The notes: a model not told the origin generated them from the sequence alone. Shown: positions 1 through 8,529, counted from the first letter of the stretch. The stretch: DNA of 64,000 nt from Bacillus paramycoides (GCF_001884235.1 NZ_MAOI01000020.1:1-64000), one strand, 5' to 3'. Numbers and translations are program-made.

Positions 1-356
1 TCAGCGCTGTCTTCTTCTTAAAAAACAAATTCGGATATGATGACACACTCGATGCATTTGGATGTCACGGCATCGGAGGAACTTGGGGCGGTATTGCAAC
101 TGGACTTTTCGCGACAACGTCTGTAAATAGCGATGGCGCTAACGGATTATTTTACGGAAATGCAGCTCTTCTTTTCAAACAACTTATAGCAATTGGGGCA
201 ACATACGCATTCACGATCATTATGACGTATGCCATCATTAAAGCCATTAACTTCTTCCTCCCTGTTCGTGTAGATGAGCACGAAGAACAAATGGGGCTTG
301 ATATTTCGATGCATGGCGAGAAAGCTTATGAGTATACAGAAAGATCCATGAACTAA
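1..356 (+). CDS. amt: Ammonium transporter Amt, C-terminal part (5' end outside window)
   Basis: Open from the first base in the frame starting at base 3 and ending with TAA at 354-356. The translated part carries the Amt signatures FGCHGIGGTWGGIATGLF and a last transmembrane helix followed by a short charged cytosolic tail ending TERSMN. Amt/MEP/Rh proteins are trimeric inner-membrane channels that take up ammonium and are normally induced under nitrogen limitation. The histidine in CHGIGG is the position expected for one of the conserved pore histidines. About three quarters of the gene lies upstream, so regulation and any glnK partner cannot be judged. Confidence 0.93.
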   Translation, partial: SAVFFLKNKFGYDDTLDAFGCHGIGGTWGGIATGLFATTSVNSDGANGLFYGNAALLFKQLIAIGATYAFTIIMTYAIIKAINFFLPVRVDEHEEQMGLDISMHGEKAYEYTERSMN

Positions 357-369
357 AACTTACCAACAT

Positions 370-416
370 ACGAAAAAGGTGTACTCCGTTCTAACACGGG
401 GTACACCTTTTTCGTA
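370..416 (+). terminator. Rho-independent terminator of amt
   Basis: Arms ACGAAAAAGGTGTAC and GTACACCTTTTTCGT form a long perfect stem 14 bases after the amt stop. The A/T-rich base means it could work in both directions, but the convergent gene ends at 489 and lies beyond it. Confidence 0.9.
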
Positions 417-488
417 TATTCATAACAACACAAATATTCCAAACTATTGGTATATAAATATCTTTATCTATCTATTCATATAAGCATC

Positions 489-1130
489 TTATCTTTTCAA
501 TAACAAATTTAAAACAAGTTGCACAGCAACAGCGTCATCTAAATAACCGATAGGAAAAATGTAATCCGGAATTACATCAACTGATAGAATAAAGTAGATG
601 AGAGCACTTCCCATTAAAGCTAGTTCTACAGGTGTCCCCTTCTTTTTCGTAAATCTCTCATACAATTCTTTCAAATCATTAATAAATGGCCCAATACTAC
701 TTACCTTCTGAATCTTCTCAGTAAACCCCTTTTCAATCGTTTCTTTTCCTTCTTCTGTTTGCGAATATTGTTCGTAATTAGCCAATTGTTGCTCTACATT
801 CGCGATACTAAACTTTTGATCATATAACTGTGAAGATTCAAGTAAATGTTCAATGTTATTAATGGATACTTGAATATCAGATTGTTCTTCCTGCTTTGTT
901 TCAATAGAATAACCTGCCGCCACAAATAAATCTGCAATCGGAATACCAAGGCAATCTGCAAACTTTTGCAAATGCTTCGGATTTGCTTTTCGCTTACCAT
1001 TTATAATCATTGAAATAGTAGCAGTATCAATTCCAGTAAGCGCACTCAGTTTTCGCATTGACAAAGACTTTTCCTTCAGTAATTCTTTTAATAACACCCC
1101 AAGATTACTTCTTTCAGTTCCTTCAGACAT
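489..1130 (-). CDS. XRE-family HTH regulator fused to a DUF1232 (YkvA-like) membrane domain
   Basis: A 213-residue protein. Residues ~9-66 form a Cro/C1-type helix-turn-helix (SMRKLSALTGIDTATIS, followed by INGKRKANPKHLQKFADCL). The middle is helical and charged. The C-terminal ~45 residues are a hydrophobic DUF1232 module with the typical segment DVIPDYIFPIGYLDDA. The start was placed at the ATG at 1130 because AGAGGGGAA lies just upstream; ATGs further 5' at 1154 would overlap that Shine-Dalgarno. A DNA-binding domain tethered to a small membrane domain suggests a membrane-associated repressor; its target is unknown. The large palindrome at 1244-1278 lies 114 bases upstream and could be its operator (inference). 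Confidence 0.8.
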   Translation of the reverse strand: MSEGTERSNLGVLLKELLKEKSLSMRKLSALTGIDTATISMIINGKRKANPKHLQKFADCLGIPIADLFVAAGYSIETKQEEQSDIQVSINNIEHLLESSQLYDQKFSIANVEQQLANYEQYSQTEEGKETIEKGFTEKIQKVSSIGPFINDLKELYERFTKKKGTPVELALMGSALIYFILSVDVIPDYIFPIGYLDDAVAVQLVLNLLLKR

Positions 1131-1243
1131 ATTCCATTCCCCTCTATTCATGAGAATAATCATAGTTGACACACGCAAGATAACTACAACTTCTATACAA
1201 TCATATTAACAAATTTTTTTGTCGAGTTACAAGGTGGGAATTC

Positions 1244-1278
1244 GTAATATATGTTTACATTTTGTAAACATATATTAC
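1244..1278. promoter_or_regulatory. Perfect inverted repeat, 16-bp arms, 3-base loop
   Basis: The left arm GTAATATATGTTTACA and right arm TGTAAACATATATTAC are exact reverse complements separated by TTT. No T-tract follows on either strand, which argues against an intrinsic terminator and for a protein-binding site with TGTTTACA/TGTAAACA half-sites. It lies between the stop of the 78-aa gene (1355) and the start of the HTH-DUF1232 gene (1130). Confidence 0.6.
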
Positions 1279-1354
1279 AACTCATAAAATAAAGCCACCT
1301 CAAAAAATCGAAATTTTTCAAGACAGCTTCTTCTGCAAAGTTTAATAGCGCAAC

Positions 1355-1591
1355 TTATTGCAACCATTTTCTCAATAAAAAAAATATGCAACTACAAGCA
1401 ATATAAGAACTAATAAAAATGAAAAATGCAACTAGAAATGAATGGTGCAAGGAAAAAGTTAGCACTGTTAATAACGAAGACAAAAAGAATATATCTAATA
1501 AAATAAAATATCCTGAACTTAAAACACTTTCTACTAATTGTAATTCAGCCTCAAGTTCAGAGTACTTCAACCTTTTATAAAGCAATCTCAC
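1355..1591 (-). CDS. Small membrane protein of unknown function (78 aa)
   Basis: GTG start at 1591 with the ribosome binding site AGAAGGTGAG five to six bases upstream. The first ~26 residues are charged/amphipathic (MRLLYKRLKYSELEAELQLV) and are followed by two predicted transmembrane helices (about residues 28-48 and 52-72) and a basic end, RKWLQ. No family was recognised. It stands alone between the HTH-DUF1232 gene and ytaF, all on the minus strand. The good ribosome binding site is the main support that it is real. Confidence 0.6.
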   Translation of the reverse strand: MRLLYKRLKYSELEAELQLVESVLSSGYFILLDIFFLSSLLTVLTFSLHHSFLVAFFIFISSYIACSCIFFLLRKWLQ

Positions 1592-1659
1592 TTTCTCTCA
1601 CCTTCTATTCATCTGATGTTAAAACTATCATCCCTTTCTCTTTCTATAAAGTGAGACTT

Positions 1660-1690
1660 TAATCAGTGGGGGTTTTGTTCCCCCCCTGAT
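1660..1690 (-). terminator. Intrinsic terminator downstream of ytaF
   Basis: ATCAGTGGGGG and CCCCCCCTGAT form a G/C-rich stem about 30 bases past the ytaF stop. Confidence 0.75.
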
Positions 1691-1720
1691 TATCAGCCCG
1701 AAAATAGCGGGATAAATCAA

Positions 1721-2335
1721 TCAAAAAAAGGCAGCAAATGCAATAATTAATAGTAACGTTCCGCTGATCAATGTTCCAAATTGCCCTAAAGTAAATTTCC
1801 CAATACGAACGTGAGCTATCTTTCTCCCTAATGCAACTCCGCCCCAAACTGTTATGAAACTACCAATTGCCGCAGTAACACATATTGCTATCGGATTCAA
1901 ACCGAATAAACCAGCACCTAATCCGTTCGTTAATGCATTAGCAGACAGACCAATGCCAAGAAAGATAGATTCTACAAATCCGATTCCTCCAGATTCACCT
2001 ATATTTTTCGTTAAACCATTTATTTCCGTAGATGCTACTTCACCTTCCGCTCCTTCAGCTACCACCTTACGCGGAATTGCTAATAATACAATTCGAAGAC
2101 CAATGACAACTAATAAGAAAGAACCAATGACTACTGGCATAATCCCAGGCAAAATTTTTGAAAGCCATAATCCAAAATAAATCCCGGCCACACTAAACAA
2201 AAAGCAAATAACCGAAATGATAAGATTAGAAAAATGGCTAATTCGTATGTTGCGAATCCCATAAGAAATTCCTACCCCTAAGTTATCGATACTTGATGAA
2301 AATGTTAATGCTAATATCATCATCCATGCCGCCAT
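1721..2335 (-). CDS. ytaF: Sporulation membrane protein YtaF (MntP/YtaF family)
   Basis: A 204-residue integral membrane protein with six hydrophobic segments. The pattern is two repeats of three helices: the first repeat carries TFSSSIDNLGVGISYGI near residue 10, the second carries FLGIGLSANALTNGLGAGL near residue 125. These Asp/Asn-Gly motifs in matching helices are typical of the MntP-like efflux superfamily, to which YtaF belongs. The central loop (~90-115) is Glu-rich. ATG at 2335 is preceded by AGGGGTGA. Transport of a divalent cation such as manganese is plausible from the family, but YtaF itself is only known as a sporulation-linked protein. It lies directly downstream of the P-type ATPase operon, separated by a hairpin at 2407-2448. 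Confidence 0.82.
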   Translation of the reverse strand: MAAWMMILALTFSSSIDNLGVGISYGIRNIRISHFSNLIISVICFLFSVAGIYFGLWLSKILPGIMPVVIGSFLLVVIGLRIVLLAIPRKVVAEGAEGEVASTEINGLTKNIGESGGIGFVESIFLGIGLSANALTNGLGAGLFGLNPIAICVTAAIGSFITVWGGVALGRKIAHVRIGKFTLGQFGTLISGTLLLIIAFAAFF

Positions 2336-2406
2336 TTAATTCTTTCACCCCTTGATAAAATTTATAATTCCGAACATTCCGAAAATTAATGCGACATACA
2401 TAGTAT

Positions 2407-2448
2407 GGAATATGAATAAGGGAGGTAAAAGCTCCCTATATTCTTTCC
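2407..2448 (-). terminator. Probable terminator of the ATPase operon
   Basis: GGGAG/CTCCC core extended by imperfect A/T pairing on both sides (AATATAGGGAG against CTCCCTTATTC). It lies 17 bases past the stop of the last small gene. Confidence 0.55.
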
Positions 2449-2464
2449 ATTTCGTACTCCGCCC

Positions 2465-2698
2465 TTAAAAGCGAGGAAGAGTGAACCATTTCATAATATT
2501 CATGCGGTTTTCTTTTCCTTTTTCACGAACCGAGTGGAAAATCTCACCAGTGAATGAACCCATTTTCGTAGCAATTTCTTTTTGCATCGCTTTATTTTCC
2601 GATGCTGCTTTTACACTTAAATCTAATGCCTGTTCAAAGTGCTCTAACGCTTTTTCCAAATGGTGATCCACATCTTTTTCTACAGCTTTATGCATCAT
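2465..2698 (-). CDS. Small helical protein, last gene of the P-type ATPase operon (77 aa)
   Basis: The ATG at 2698 follows GGAGG with suitable spacing, and the reading frame overlaps the end of the preceding gene by 11 bases, so it is translationally coupled. The protein is almost entirely helical and amphipathic (HHLEKALEHFEQALDLSV, then AASENKAMQKEIATKM), with no transmembrane segment and no Cys. No family was recognised. The position, overlapping a DUF5132-like gene and following a giant P-type ATPase, suggests an accessory or regulatory partner of the transporter (inference). Confidence 0.7.
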   Translation of the reverse strand: MMHKAVEKDVDHHLEKALEHFEQALDLSVKAASENKAMQKEIATKMGSFTGEIFHSVREKGKENRMNIMKWFTLPRF

Positions 2699-2996
2699 GT
2701 TTAATCTCCTCCACTTCATCTTGCGCTTGTTCAGCTGCCGCTTTTATCACTTCTTGTTCATCAGTAATGTCATCTTCCACATAAGAAAGTTCTTTCTCAA
2801 ATTGCTTTTGCATTCTATCCATTTTCGCTTCCACAATAATATCTTCTACTTCCTCTTTAATTGTTTCAAAAGTAGACTTCACACCTCTTGCCCCCGATTC
2901 AACAAGTGGACGAAGTGTATTTCTTACGACAGGTAATAAAGCGGCACTTGCTAGCGCTAAAGTAGATCCAATAACAACTTTTCGTATCATTTTCAT
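2688..2996 (-). CDS. DUF5132-like small membrane-anchored protein (102 aa)
   Basis: Residues 1-30 contain one hydrophobic segment (VVIGSTLALASAALLPVV) followed by NTLRPLVESGARGV, a pattern recalled from DUF5132 proteins. The rest is a long acidic amphipathic helix rich in Glu/Asp, ending EVEEIKHDA. It begins 7 bases after the ATPase stop and overlaps the next gene. DUF5132 genes are often found beside P-type ATPases; an anchoring or metal-chaperone role is inference. The family call is by eye and would need a profile search. Confidence 0.65.
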   Translation of the reverse strand: MKMIRKVVIGSTLALASAALLPVVRNTLRPLVESGARGVKSTFETIKEEVEDIIVEAKMDRMQKQFEKELSYVEDDITDEQEVIKAAAEQAQDEVEEIKHDA

Positions 2997-3003
2997 TGCT
3001 CCT

Positions 3004-6000
3004 TTACACTGTTTTTAATAATGCAGATTCAGAAACTACTGGTTTTACTAAATCAGTATTCTTATATGAAACTAAATTAATAATAGGTTTCGCGATTTGA
3101 GACACTGTGCCCGCCACGAGAAGAACAGGTATCCATTGTGTGAGCGTTAACGGAACAGTATGGAATATACGAGCTAACGGAGGTACATATATAGCTGATA
3201 ATAATACAAGCCAAGACGTTCCTAACGCTGTAATAAAGAACCGGTCTTTTGACCAATCGCGAACTGTTTCTTCTGATCCCTCTTGTCTCCAAGAGAAAGT
3301 TTGAATGAGCTGTCCGGCAACTAAAGCTGCAAATGCTGATGTTTGTGCTACTGGAAGAGGTACTCCAACCGCTAAACTAATACCAAATACAGCGAGCGAA
3401 CCTACCCCAAGCAGTACTCCTCTTGTAATAACTTTTTTGTACAAATCTTTATCAACAATATCTTGACGTTTCGTTTGCTTCGTTTTGTTTCCAGGGTTTA
3501 CAGCTAAAATCATCGCTGGTAAAGCATCGGTAATAAGATTCATTAATAAAATTTGAATTGGCACTAACGGAATCGGCATTCCCGCTATAACAGCAGCACT
3601 AGTCACTAACACTTCCGCTAAATTCCCCGTCAATAAACAACCAACTGCTTTACGAATATTTCCGATGATCGTTCTACCTTCTTTTACCCCTTCAACAATT
3701 GAACCGAAATGATCCTTTTTCAAAATCAAATCAGCGGCTTCTTTCGTAACTTCTGTTCCGGTTTGCCCCATCGCAATACCGATATTCGCCTTTTTTATAG
3801 CCGGTGTATCATTTACACCATCTCCAGTCATCGCGACGATTTGACCGTCGGATTGGAAGGCCGTTACAATTCGTAATTTGTGAGCCGGAGTCACACGAGC
3901 GAAAACAGATGTACTTTTCACAACTTCTTTTAATTCCTCATCTGTCATGTTATCAATTTCTAATCCCGTTAAAACACGATCTTCACGATTCCAAATTCCA
4001 GTTTGTTTCGCAATAGAAATCGCCGTAGTCGGATGATCTCCCGTAATCATTACTGGCTTCACACCTAACTCAATCGCTTCACGAATACTCTCTTCCACTT
4101 CAGGTTTTGGCGGATCGATCATACCGACTAATCCAACAAAAGTAAGATCATCACTTTCGCCATTGCTGTACGCAAAACCTAATACTCGTAATGCCTGTTT
4201 TGCAAACTCTTCATTTTGTTGTAAAATAACTTCTTTTTGCTTATCACATAACGGATATATTTGACCGTTATCTTGATACCATTTACAACGAGTAAGAATC
4301 GCCTCTACAGAACCTTTTGAGAACTTATATAACTCTTCAGCGTTACTCTCTTTACAAACAACACTCATAATTTTCGTCTCTGAATCAAATGGTTCTTCAT
4401 GATGGCGTTCAAACGACGCCATACCTTCCTGTAGTGCCCCCGCTTTCGAAGCTAAACTTAATAAAGCTCCTTCAGTCGGATCACCTTTTACAACCCATAA
4501 ATCATCTTCCTGCTCTAATTTACTATTGTTACAAAGAACACCAATTTGAAGAATACGAGCTAAATCCGGATTTTCTAGCGGCACATTTTCCGTTTTATGA
4601 TAAATAGCCTCTTCTATCTCCGTATCTACAGCAGCAGCAACTTTAGATGAAGTTACATCAGCAATCGTCCCTACTGGTTCATACCCATCACCGGTTACAC
4701 TCCATAAACGATTCGGCGTAGCAATTACTTTAACCGTCATTTCATTTTTCGTAAGAGTTCCCGTTTTATCAGAACAAATAACCGTCGTTCTACCGAGTGT
4801 TTCTAAACTCGAAAGCTTTCGAACGAGCGCATTTTGCTTTTGCATACGGAATATACCCGCACTTAAAGCAATCGTAATCATAATTGGTAATCCTTCTGGA
4901 ACAGCAGAAGCAGTAAGAGCAACCGATGTTGTAATCATTTGCGTAATTGGCAGTCCCCTAAGTAGCCCAGCCACAAGTACAAGACCGCCAGCTACAAACG
5001 CTCCTTTAATAAATGTTTTACTAATAGATGTCACCTTTTGCTGCAATGGCGTAGGCTCTGTTTCTTCCCCTTTCATTAAGGAGATCATATAGCCCATCTC
5101 TGTACGCATACCTGTTTCTACTACAATTGCTACCGCTTTACCTCGTGTTACAGACGTCCCCATAAAGAGCATATTGTTTCGCTCTGCTAACGAACACTCT
5201 TCTAACACAGCGTCCGCTTTCTTTTCAACTGGAAGTGATTCTCCCGTTAACATCGCTTCGTTAATTTCTAAGTTCCAAGAGTTAACAACGCGAAGATCAG
5301 CAGGTACACGGTCTCCCGCTTCAAGGCAGACAATATCTCCAGGAACGAGTTCACTACTTGATATTTCTATTTCCACTTCTTCTCGTATTACTTTACAAAT
5401 AGGGGCTCGGAATTGATTTAAAGCCTCAACTACCTTTTCCGCCTTCCGCTCTTGAAGCGTCCCAATTATTGCATTTACAACGAGAATTGTCCCCATCGCT
5501 AATCCATCGAACCAGCCACCAGATATAACAGATAATCCAGCTGCTCCGAGTAAAATAAGCGATGTAAATTCTTTAAATTGGCTCATAAACGATACAATCC
5601 AAGGAACTGACGGTTTCGGTTCAATTTGGTTCATTCCGTATTCTTCTTTTCGCATATTTACTTGTGCATTACTTAATCCATATTGCTTCTCAACTTGTAA
5701 TCTATTCATTACTTTTTCTTGATTAAATGTATACCATGGAATTTGATCTTGTTTGGCAGGAATCACTTTTGGCTGAGAAGAATCCATTTTCGACAATTCT
5801 CCATAAGAAAATATCTTCTCGCTCATTCTTTTCGCCCTAGATAAAAACGTTAACGATAAAGCATTTGCAAATAAGGCGATTACAGGTGCTGTGAATATAG
5901 ACCAAACCGCTAACATCTCTCCCACCACATTCCACACTTTCGCTGCGCGGAAATGCTCATTCACCAACATATTGATTCGGTTTGCATACGCTGTAGATTG

Positions 6001-7593
6001 AGAGATATTTTTTATTTCTTCAAATGATATAGACGGAAAATCGGTATTTTGATCAGTTGCAAATAATACCTCTTCTCCATTTGAACGAAGCAATTTTACC
6101 CGTTCGACAGCATCCCCCTGCTGCCAGCTATCATCCACACCATAATGAGAAAGAATGTTACGATTTACATGTAAACTATTTTGCAAAACGCCTATACTCC
6201 ATTTGTTTTCATGTAACCCATTCACTACTTCTTTGAATTCAGGAATAATAGTAACCTTTGATCCAACTAGTAGACCGAGGCATTCTTTATTTTTAGCGAC
6301 GTACTGAACTTGGAATCCTTCTTTTTCAAGCCTCTTCGCTTCCAGCTCATACGCACTTATATCTACACCATTTCGCTCGGCAAAATCTTTACTTCCGAAA
6401 AAGGAAGTTATTCCTTGAATTTCACCTTTTATTCCTTTATTCTCTACTTGAACTTCAAACGCTTTTCTTAATGTTCTTCCAGTTTGCGCAGCCCGTTGCA
6501 CGACTTCCTCTTTCCATACATGCTCACTTTTCTCAATAAGAGAAGCCACCGTGCACCAAACTTGCCCTTCATTTTCATCTTGCGAAATACAACTCATCCC
6601 CTCTGCTGAGGCCTGGAATATACGAGATGTATCATCTAATACTATCGTTTTTGTTCGAGACAATTGCGATAACGGCCCACCGCTTGGAATGACATATCCT
6701 CTTTCTCTCGCGACGAGGTCACCTTGTCGCCACGCATATTCTGCCGATGAGACAGCTGGTTTCGGATTAGCCGCTAACAACACTGCCATTCCACGCAAAG
6801 GATTTCTAGTGAAAGCCCAAGTTGCTCCTCCAAAAATCATTCCCCACTTTGATTGTTTTTCACTATACGCTTTAATCTCTGGAGAGAGGAGATTTTCTTT
6901 ATACGCCTCATTTTCTTCGTTTATGTTTGCTTGACTACGCTTCCAATTTAAGTAGTTTAATAGACTAAGACCGGCAAGCACGACAATATTCTCCCGCGCA
7001 AGCGCAAGTGCAAGAGTCCCTACACCAAGCACAAGATCAGAATTCACCTTTTTGCTAGCAACCATTTTTTTGAATCCTCGTTTCAGGAACGGATAACCCG
7101 TCACAACAGATAAAGCTCCGGATACATAAAAAAGACCAGGACTTCTAGCTAAGGCAGATCTACCCATAAATAATTGTTTTATGCCGAAAGCACCTAACCC
7201 AACAACCGAAAGTGCTAGCGGTAACGGCACACCTTCATCCTTTTTTCTATGAACAGTGTCATTATTACGAGAAACTACACTAGATGAACAATCTATTAAT
7301 TCCTTCTTTTCGTCACTGTTATTTGTACTACTTTTCTTCCGCTTCGTCACTTGTTCTTCTATAAGCTGAATTATTTTGCAAATGTTATGTAGAGAGGTCT
7401 TGTTGATATCGTAAGTAATAAGGGCTCTTCCTGTAGAAATTGAGGGACTTACTTGATAAATACCTTCCGCTTGACTAAATCGGTCTAATATCAAATTCGC
7501 CATATTCTTGTTGTATTTTAACTTATAAATTTCAATTCGAATTCTTCCAGGTAACGATCGTATAAATCTCGTTTTTAATGTTTTACTTTGCAT
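3004..7593 (-). CDS. Giant P-type cation-transporting ATPase (CtpI-like), degenerate plus canonical halves
   Basis: About 1529 residues, nearly double an ordinary P-type ATPase. The N-terminus has an HMA-like segment (PGRIRIEI near residues 15-22), then hydrophobic helices and a degenerate ATPase-like half in which the phosphorylation site reads VLDDTSRIF (D320). The C-terminal half is complete: TGES at 783-786, PEGLP at 899-903, DKTGTLT with D942, and MTGDGVND at 1255-1262. NLAE (E1327) and NLITD (N1352, D1356) match ion-binding residues of type IIA Ca2+/Mn2+ pumps. The overall design resembles mycobacterial CtpI, whose substrate is not settled. Of three tandem ATGs the third (7593) has the best spacing from GGAGG. 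It is second in an operon with small helical proteins on both sides. Confidence 0.88.
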   Translation of the reverse strand: MQSKTLKTRFIRSLPGRIRIEIYKLKYNKNMANLILDRFSQAEGIYQVSPSISTGRALITYDINKTSLHNICKIIQLIEEQVTKRKKSSTNNSDEKKELIDCSSSVVSRNNDTVHRKKDEGVPLPLALSVVGLGAFGIKQLFMGRSALARSPGLFYVSGALSVVTGYPFLKRGFKKMVASKKVNSDLVLGVGTLALALARENIVVLAGLSLLNYLNWKRSQANINEENEAYKENLLSPEIKAYSEKQSKWGMIFGGATWAFTRNPLRGMAVLLAANPKPAVSSAEYAWRQGDLVARERGYVIPSGGPLSQLSRTKTIVLDDTSRIFQASAEGMSCISQDENEGQVWCTVASLIEKSEHVWKEEVVQRAAQTGRTLRKAFEVQVENKGIKGEIQGITSFFGSKDFAERNGVDISAYELEAKRLEKEGFQVQYVAKNKECLGLLVGSKVTIIPEFKEVVNGLHENKWSIGVLQNSLHVNRNILSHYGVDDSWQQGDAVERVKLLRSNGEEVLFATDQNTDFPSISFEEIKNISQSTAYANRINMLVNEHFRAAKVWNVVGEMLAVWSIFTAPVIALFANALSLTFLSRAKRMSEKIFSYGELSKMDSSQPKVIPAKQDQIPWYTFNQEKVMNRLQVEKQYGLSNAQVNMRKEEYGMNQIEPKPSVPWIVSFMSQFKEFTSLILLGAAGLSVISGGWFDGLAMGTILVVNAIIGTLQERKAEKVVEALNQFRAPICKVIREEVEIEISSSELVPGDIVCLEAGDRVPADLRVVNSWNLEINEAMLTGESLPVEKKADAVLEECSLAERNNMLFMGTSVTRGKAVAIVVETGMRTEMGYMISLMKGEETEPTPLQQKVTSISKTFIKGAFVAGGLVLVAGLLRGLPITQMITTSVALTASAVPEGLPIMITIALSAGIFRMQKQNALVRKLSSLETLGRTTVICSDKTGTLTKNEMTVKVIATPNRLWSVTGDGYEPVGTIADVTSSKVAAAVDTEIEEAIYHKTENVPLENPDLARILQIGVLCNNSKLEQEDDLWVVKGDPTEGALLSLASKAGALQEGMASFERHHEEPFDSETKIMSVVCKESNAEELYKFSKGSVEAILTRCKWYQDNGQIYPLCDKQKEVILQQNEEFAKQALRVLGFAYSNGESDDLTFVGLVGMIDPPKPEVEESIREAIELGVKPVMITGDHPTTAISIAKQTGIWNREDRVLTGLEIDNMTDEELKEVVKSTSVFARVTPAHKLRIVTAFQSDGQIVAMTGDGVNDTPAIKKANIGIAMGQTGTEVTKEAADLILKKDHFGSIVEGVKEGRTIIGNIRKAVGCLLTGNLAEVLVTSAAVIAGMPIPLVPIQILLMNLITDALPAMILAVNPGNKTKQTKRQDIVDKDLYKKVITRGVLLGVGSLAVFGISLAVGVPLPVAQTSAFAALVAGQLIQTFSWRQEGSEETVRDWSKDRFFITALGTSWLVLLSAIYVPPLARIFHTVPLTLTQWIPVLLVAGTVSQIAKPIINLVSYKNTDLVKPVVSESALLKTV

Positions 7594-7649
7594 CATCATC
7601 CTCCTTATCGTCTTGAAGGAAGTAAAAAGATTTATTACTCATGTAGTAC

Positions 7650-8006
7650 TTAAGGACTGACAGGCAAATTTTCATAATCTATATTTTGCTCAGAATGATA
7701 CGCATTTACACGAGAAACCCATTTTTCCTGGAATTTAGAAATTGTATTTGGAACAGCTTCTACCGCTCCTATAATTGGTGATACTGTTTTCACAGCCACT
7801 TTACGTGCCGCTTCTTTCACTTTTGGCAAAGCTTCTTCCATTTCTGAACCAGCACTTTGCATTTGTTCTTTTGCACCAAGAAAAGCCGATACTGTTTTTA
7901 CTGCAAGTTTTCGTAATCCCTTTCTCGCTTTTGGTGATGCCAATATTACCGCTGCTACCCCAACCGCTATACCGATTGGAGATTTCATAAATCGAAACAT
8001 ATTCAT
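7650..8006 (-). CDS. Small protein with duplicated amphipathic motif, first gene of the ATPase operon (118 aa)
   Basis: The N-terminus has one hydrophobic stretch (PIGIAVGVAAVILAS) followed by two similar segments, RKLAVKTVSAFLGAKEQ near residue 32 and RKVAVKTVSPIIGAVEA near residue 69, separated by a Glu-rich helix. This single-anchor plus amphipathic-helix design resembles, by eye, DUF5132 and the PacL/DUF1490 proteins that accompany mycobacterial metal ATPases. No Cys or His cluster is present, apart from a His near the C-terminus, so direct metal binding is not evident. ATG at 8006 follows GTGAGGAGAA. The next gene, the ATPase, starts about 57 bases on. Confidence 0.68.
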   Translation of the reverse strand: MNMFRFMKSPIGIAVGVAAVILASPKARKGLRKLAVKTVSAFLGAKEQMQSAGSEMEEALPKVKEAARKVAVKTVSPIIGAVEAVPNTISKFQEKWVSRVNAYHSEQNIDYENLPVSP

Positions 8007-8371
8007 TTCTCCTCACTTAATTTTTTTCGAATCTGTAAAATGAATCAATCATATATCCCTAAGTAAAAGTGTAAATCACCCTATCACATCCTTTTTTTGT
8101 AAAAAGTATATAACGAGTATATATTTTTGTTTGTATTATTTCAACAATTTATTTGTTTTTTGTAAATTTTATGTTAATTCTAAAAACTTTTCTGTAAATA
8201 CTCCTATTTCTATGTAATGGAACAGGTAATATATTCCACATTCTTTTCTTACTCAATTGTTGAGATTTTGTTGAGAATTTATTTTGTATTTTTACAAATT
8301 ACAAACTAGGACATGCACTTTTACGAAACAATTTTTATATACTATAAAAAACGCTATAAGGAGGGATCTTC
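8007..8371. other. Divergent intergenic region, 365 bases
   Basis: Upstream region shared by the ATPase operon (minus) and a 51-aa gene (plus); very AT-rich. On the minus strand GGGATA at 8054-8059 resembles the -10 of a sigma-B promoter, but a matching -35 is weak. On the plus strand TATACT near 8338 could be the -10 for the small gene. Nothing else was recognised. Confidence 0.35.
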
Positions 8372-8527
8372 ATGAGCTTATCCTACTGGAAATACGCTAT
8401 CCTCAATCACATTACTGCAAATTTCCGCACTTTCTTATTCAATATCATTGTCGCTATTTTAGGTGAAATCGCACTCTTTCTTGTCTTAAGCTTTATTCCG
8501 AAACGATTTCATAAATTTTTCGCATAA
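8372..8527 (+). CDS. Small membrane protein (51 aa), unknown function
   Basis: The ATG at 8372 is preceded by a strong AAGGAGGG seven bases upstream. The product is 51 residues: a short amphipathic start (MSLSYWKYAILNHITANF), one clear transmembrane helix (LFNIIVAILGEIALFLVLSF) and a basic end, PKRFHKFFA. A perfect terminator follows three bases after the stop, so the gene is a complete monocistronic unit. No family was recognised. Confidence 0.72.
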   Translation: MSLSYWKYAILNHITANFRTFLFNIIVAILGEIALFLVLSFIPKRFHKFFA

Positions 8528-8529
8528 AA

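Noticed and set aside
489-1178. Upstream start at 1178 for the HTH-DUF1232 gene
   Set aside because: The first 16 codons would overlap the clear ribosome binding site used by the ATG at 1130.
1854-2180. 108-codon plus-strand frame over ytaF
   Set aside because: Pro/Ile-rich antisense of a transmembrane gene; no start site.
6551-6934. 127-codon open frame on the plus strand inside the P-type ATPase gene
   Set aside because: Antisense to a well-supported coding sequence, no ribosome binding site, low-complexity Ser/Cys/Pro-rich translation.
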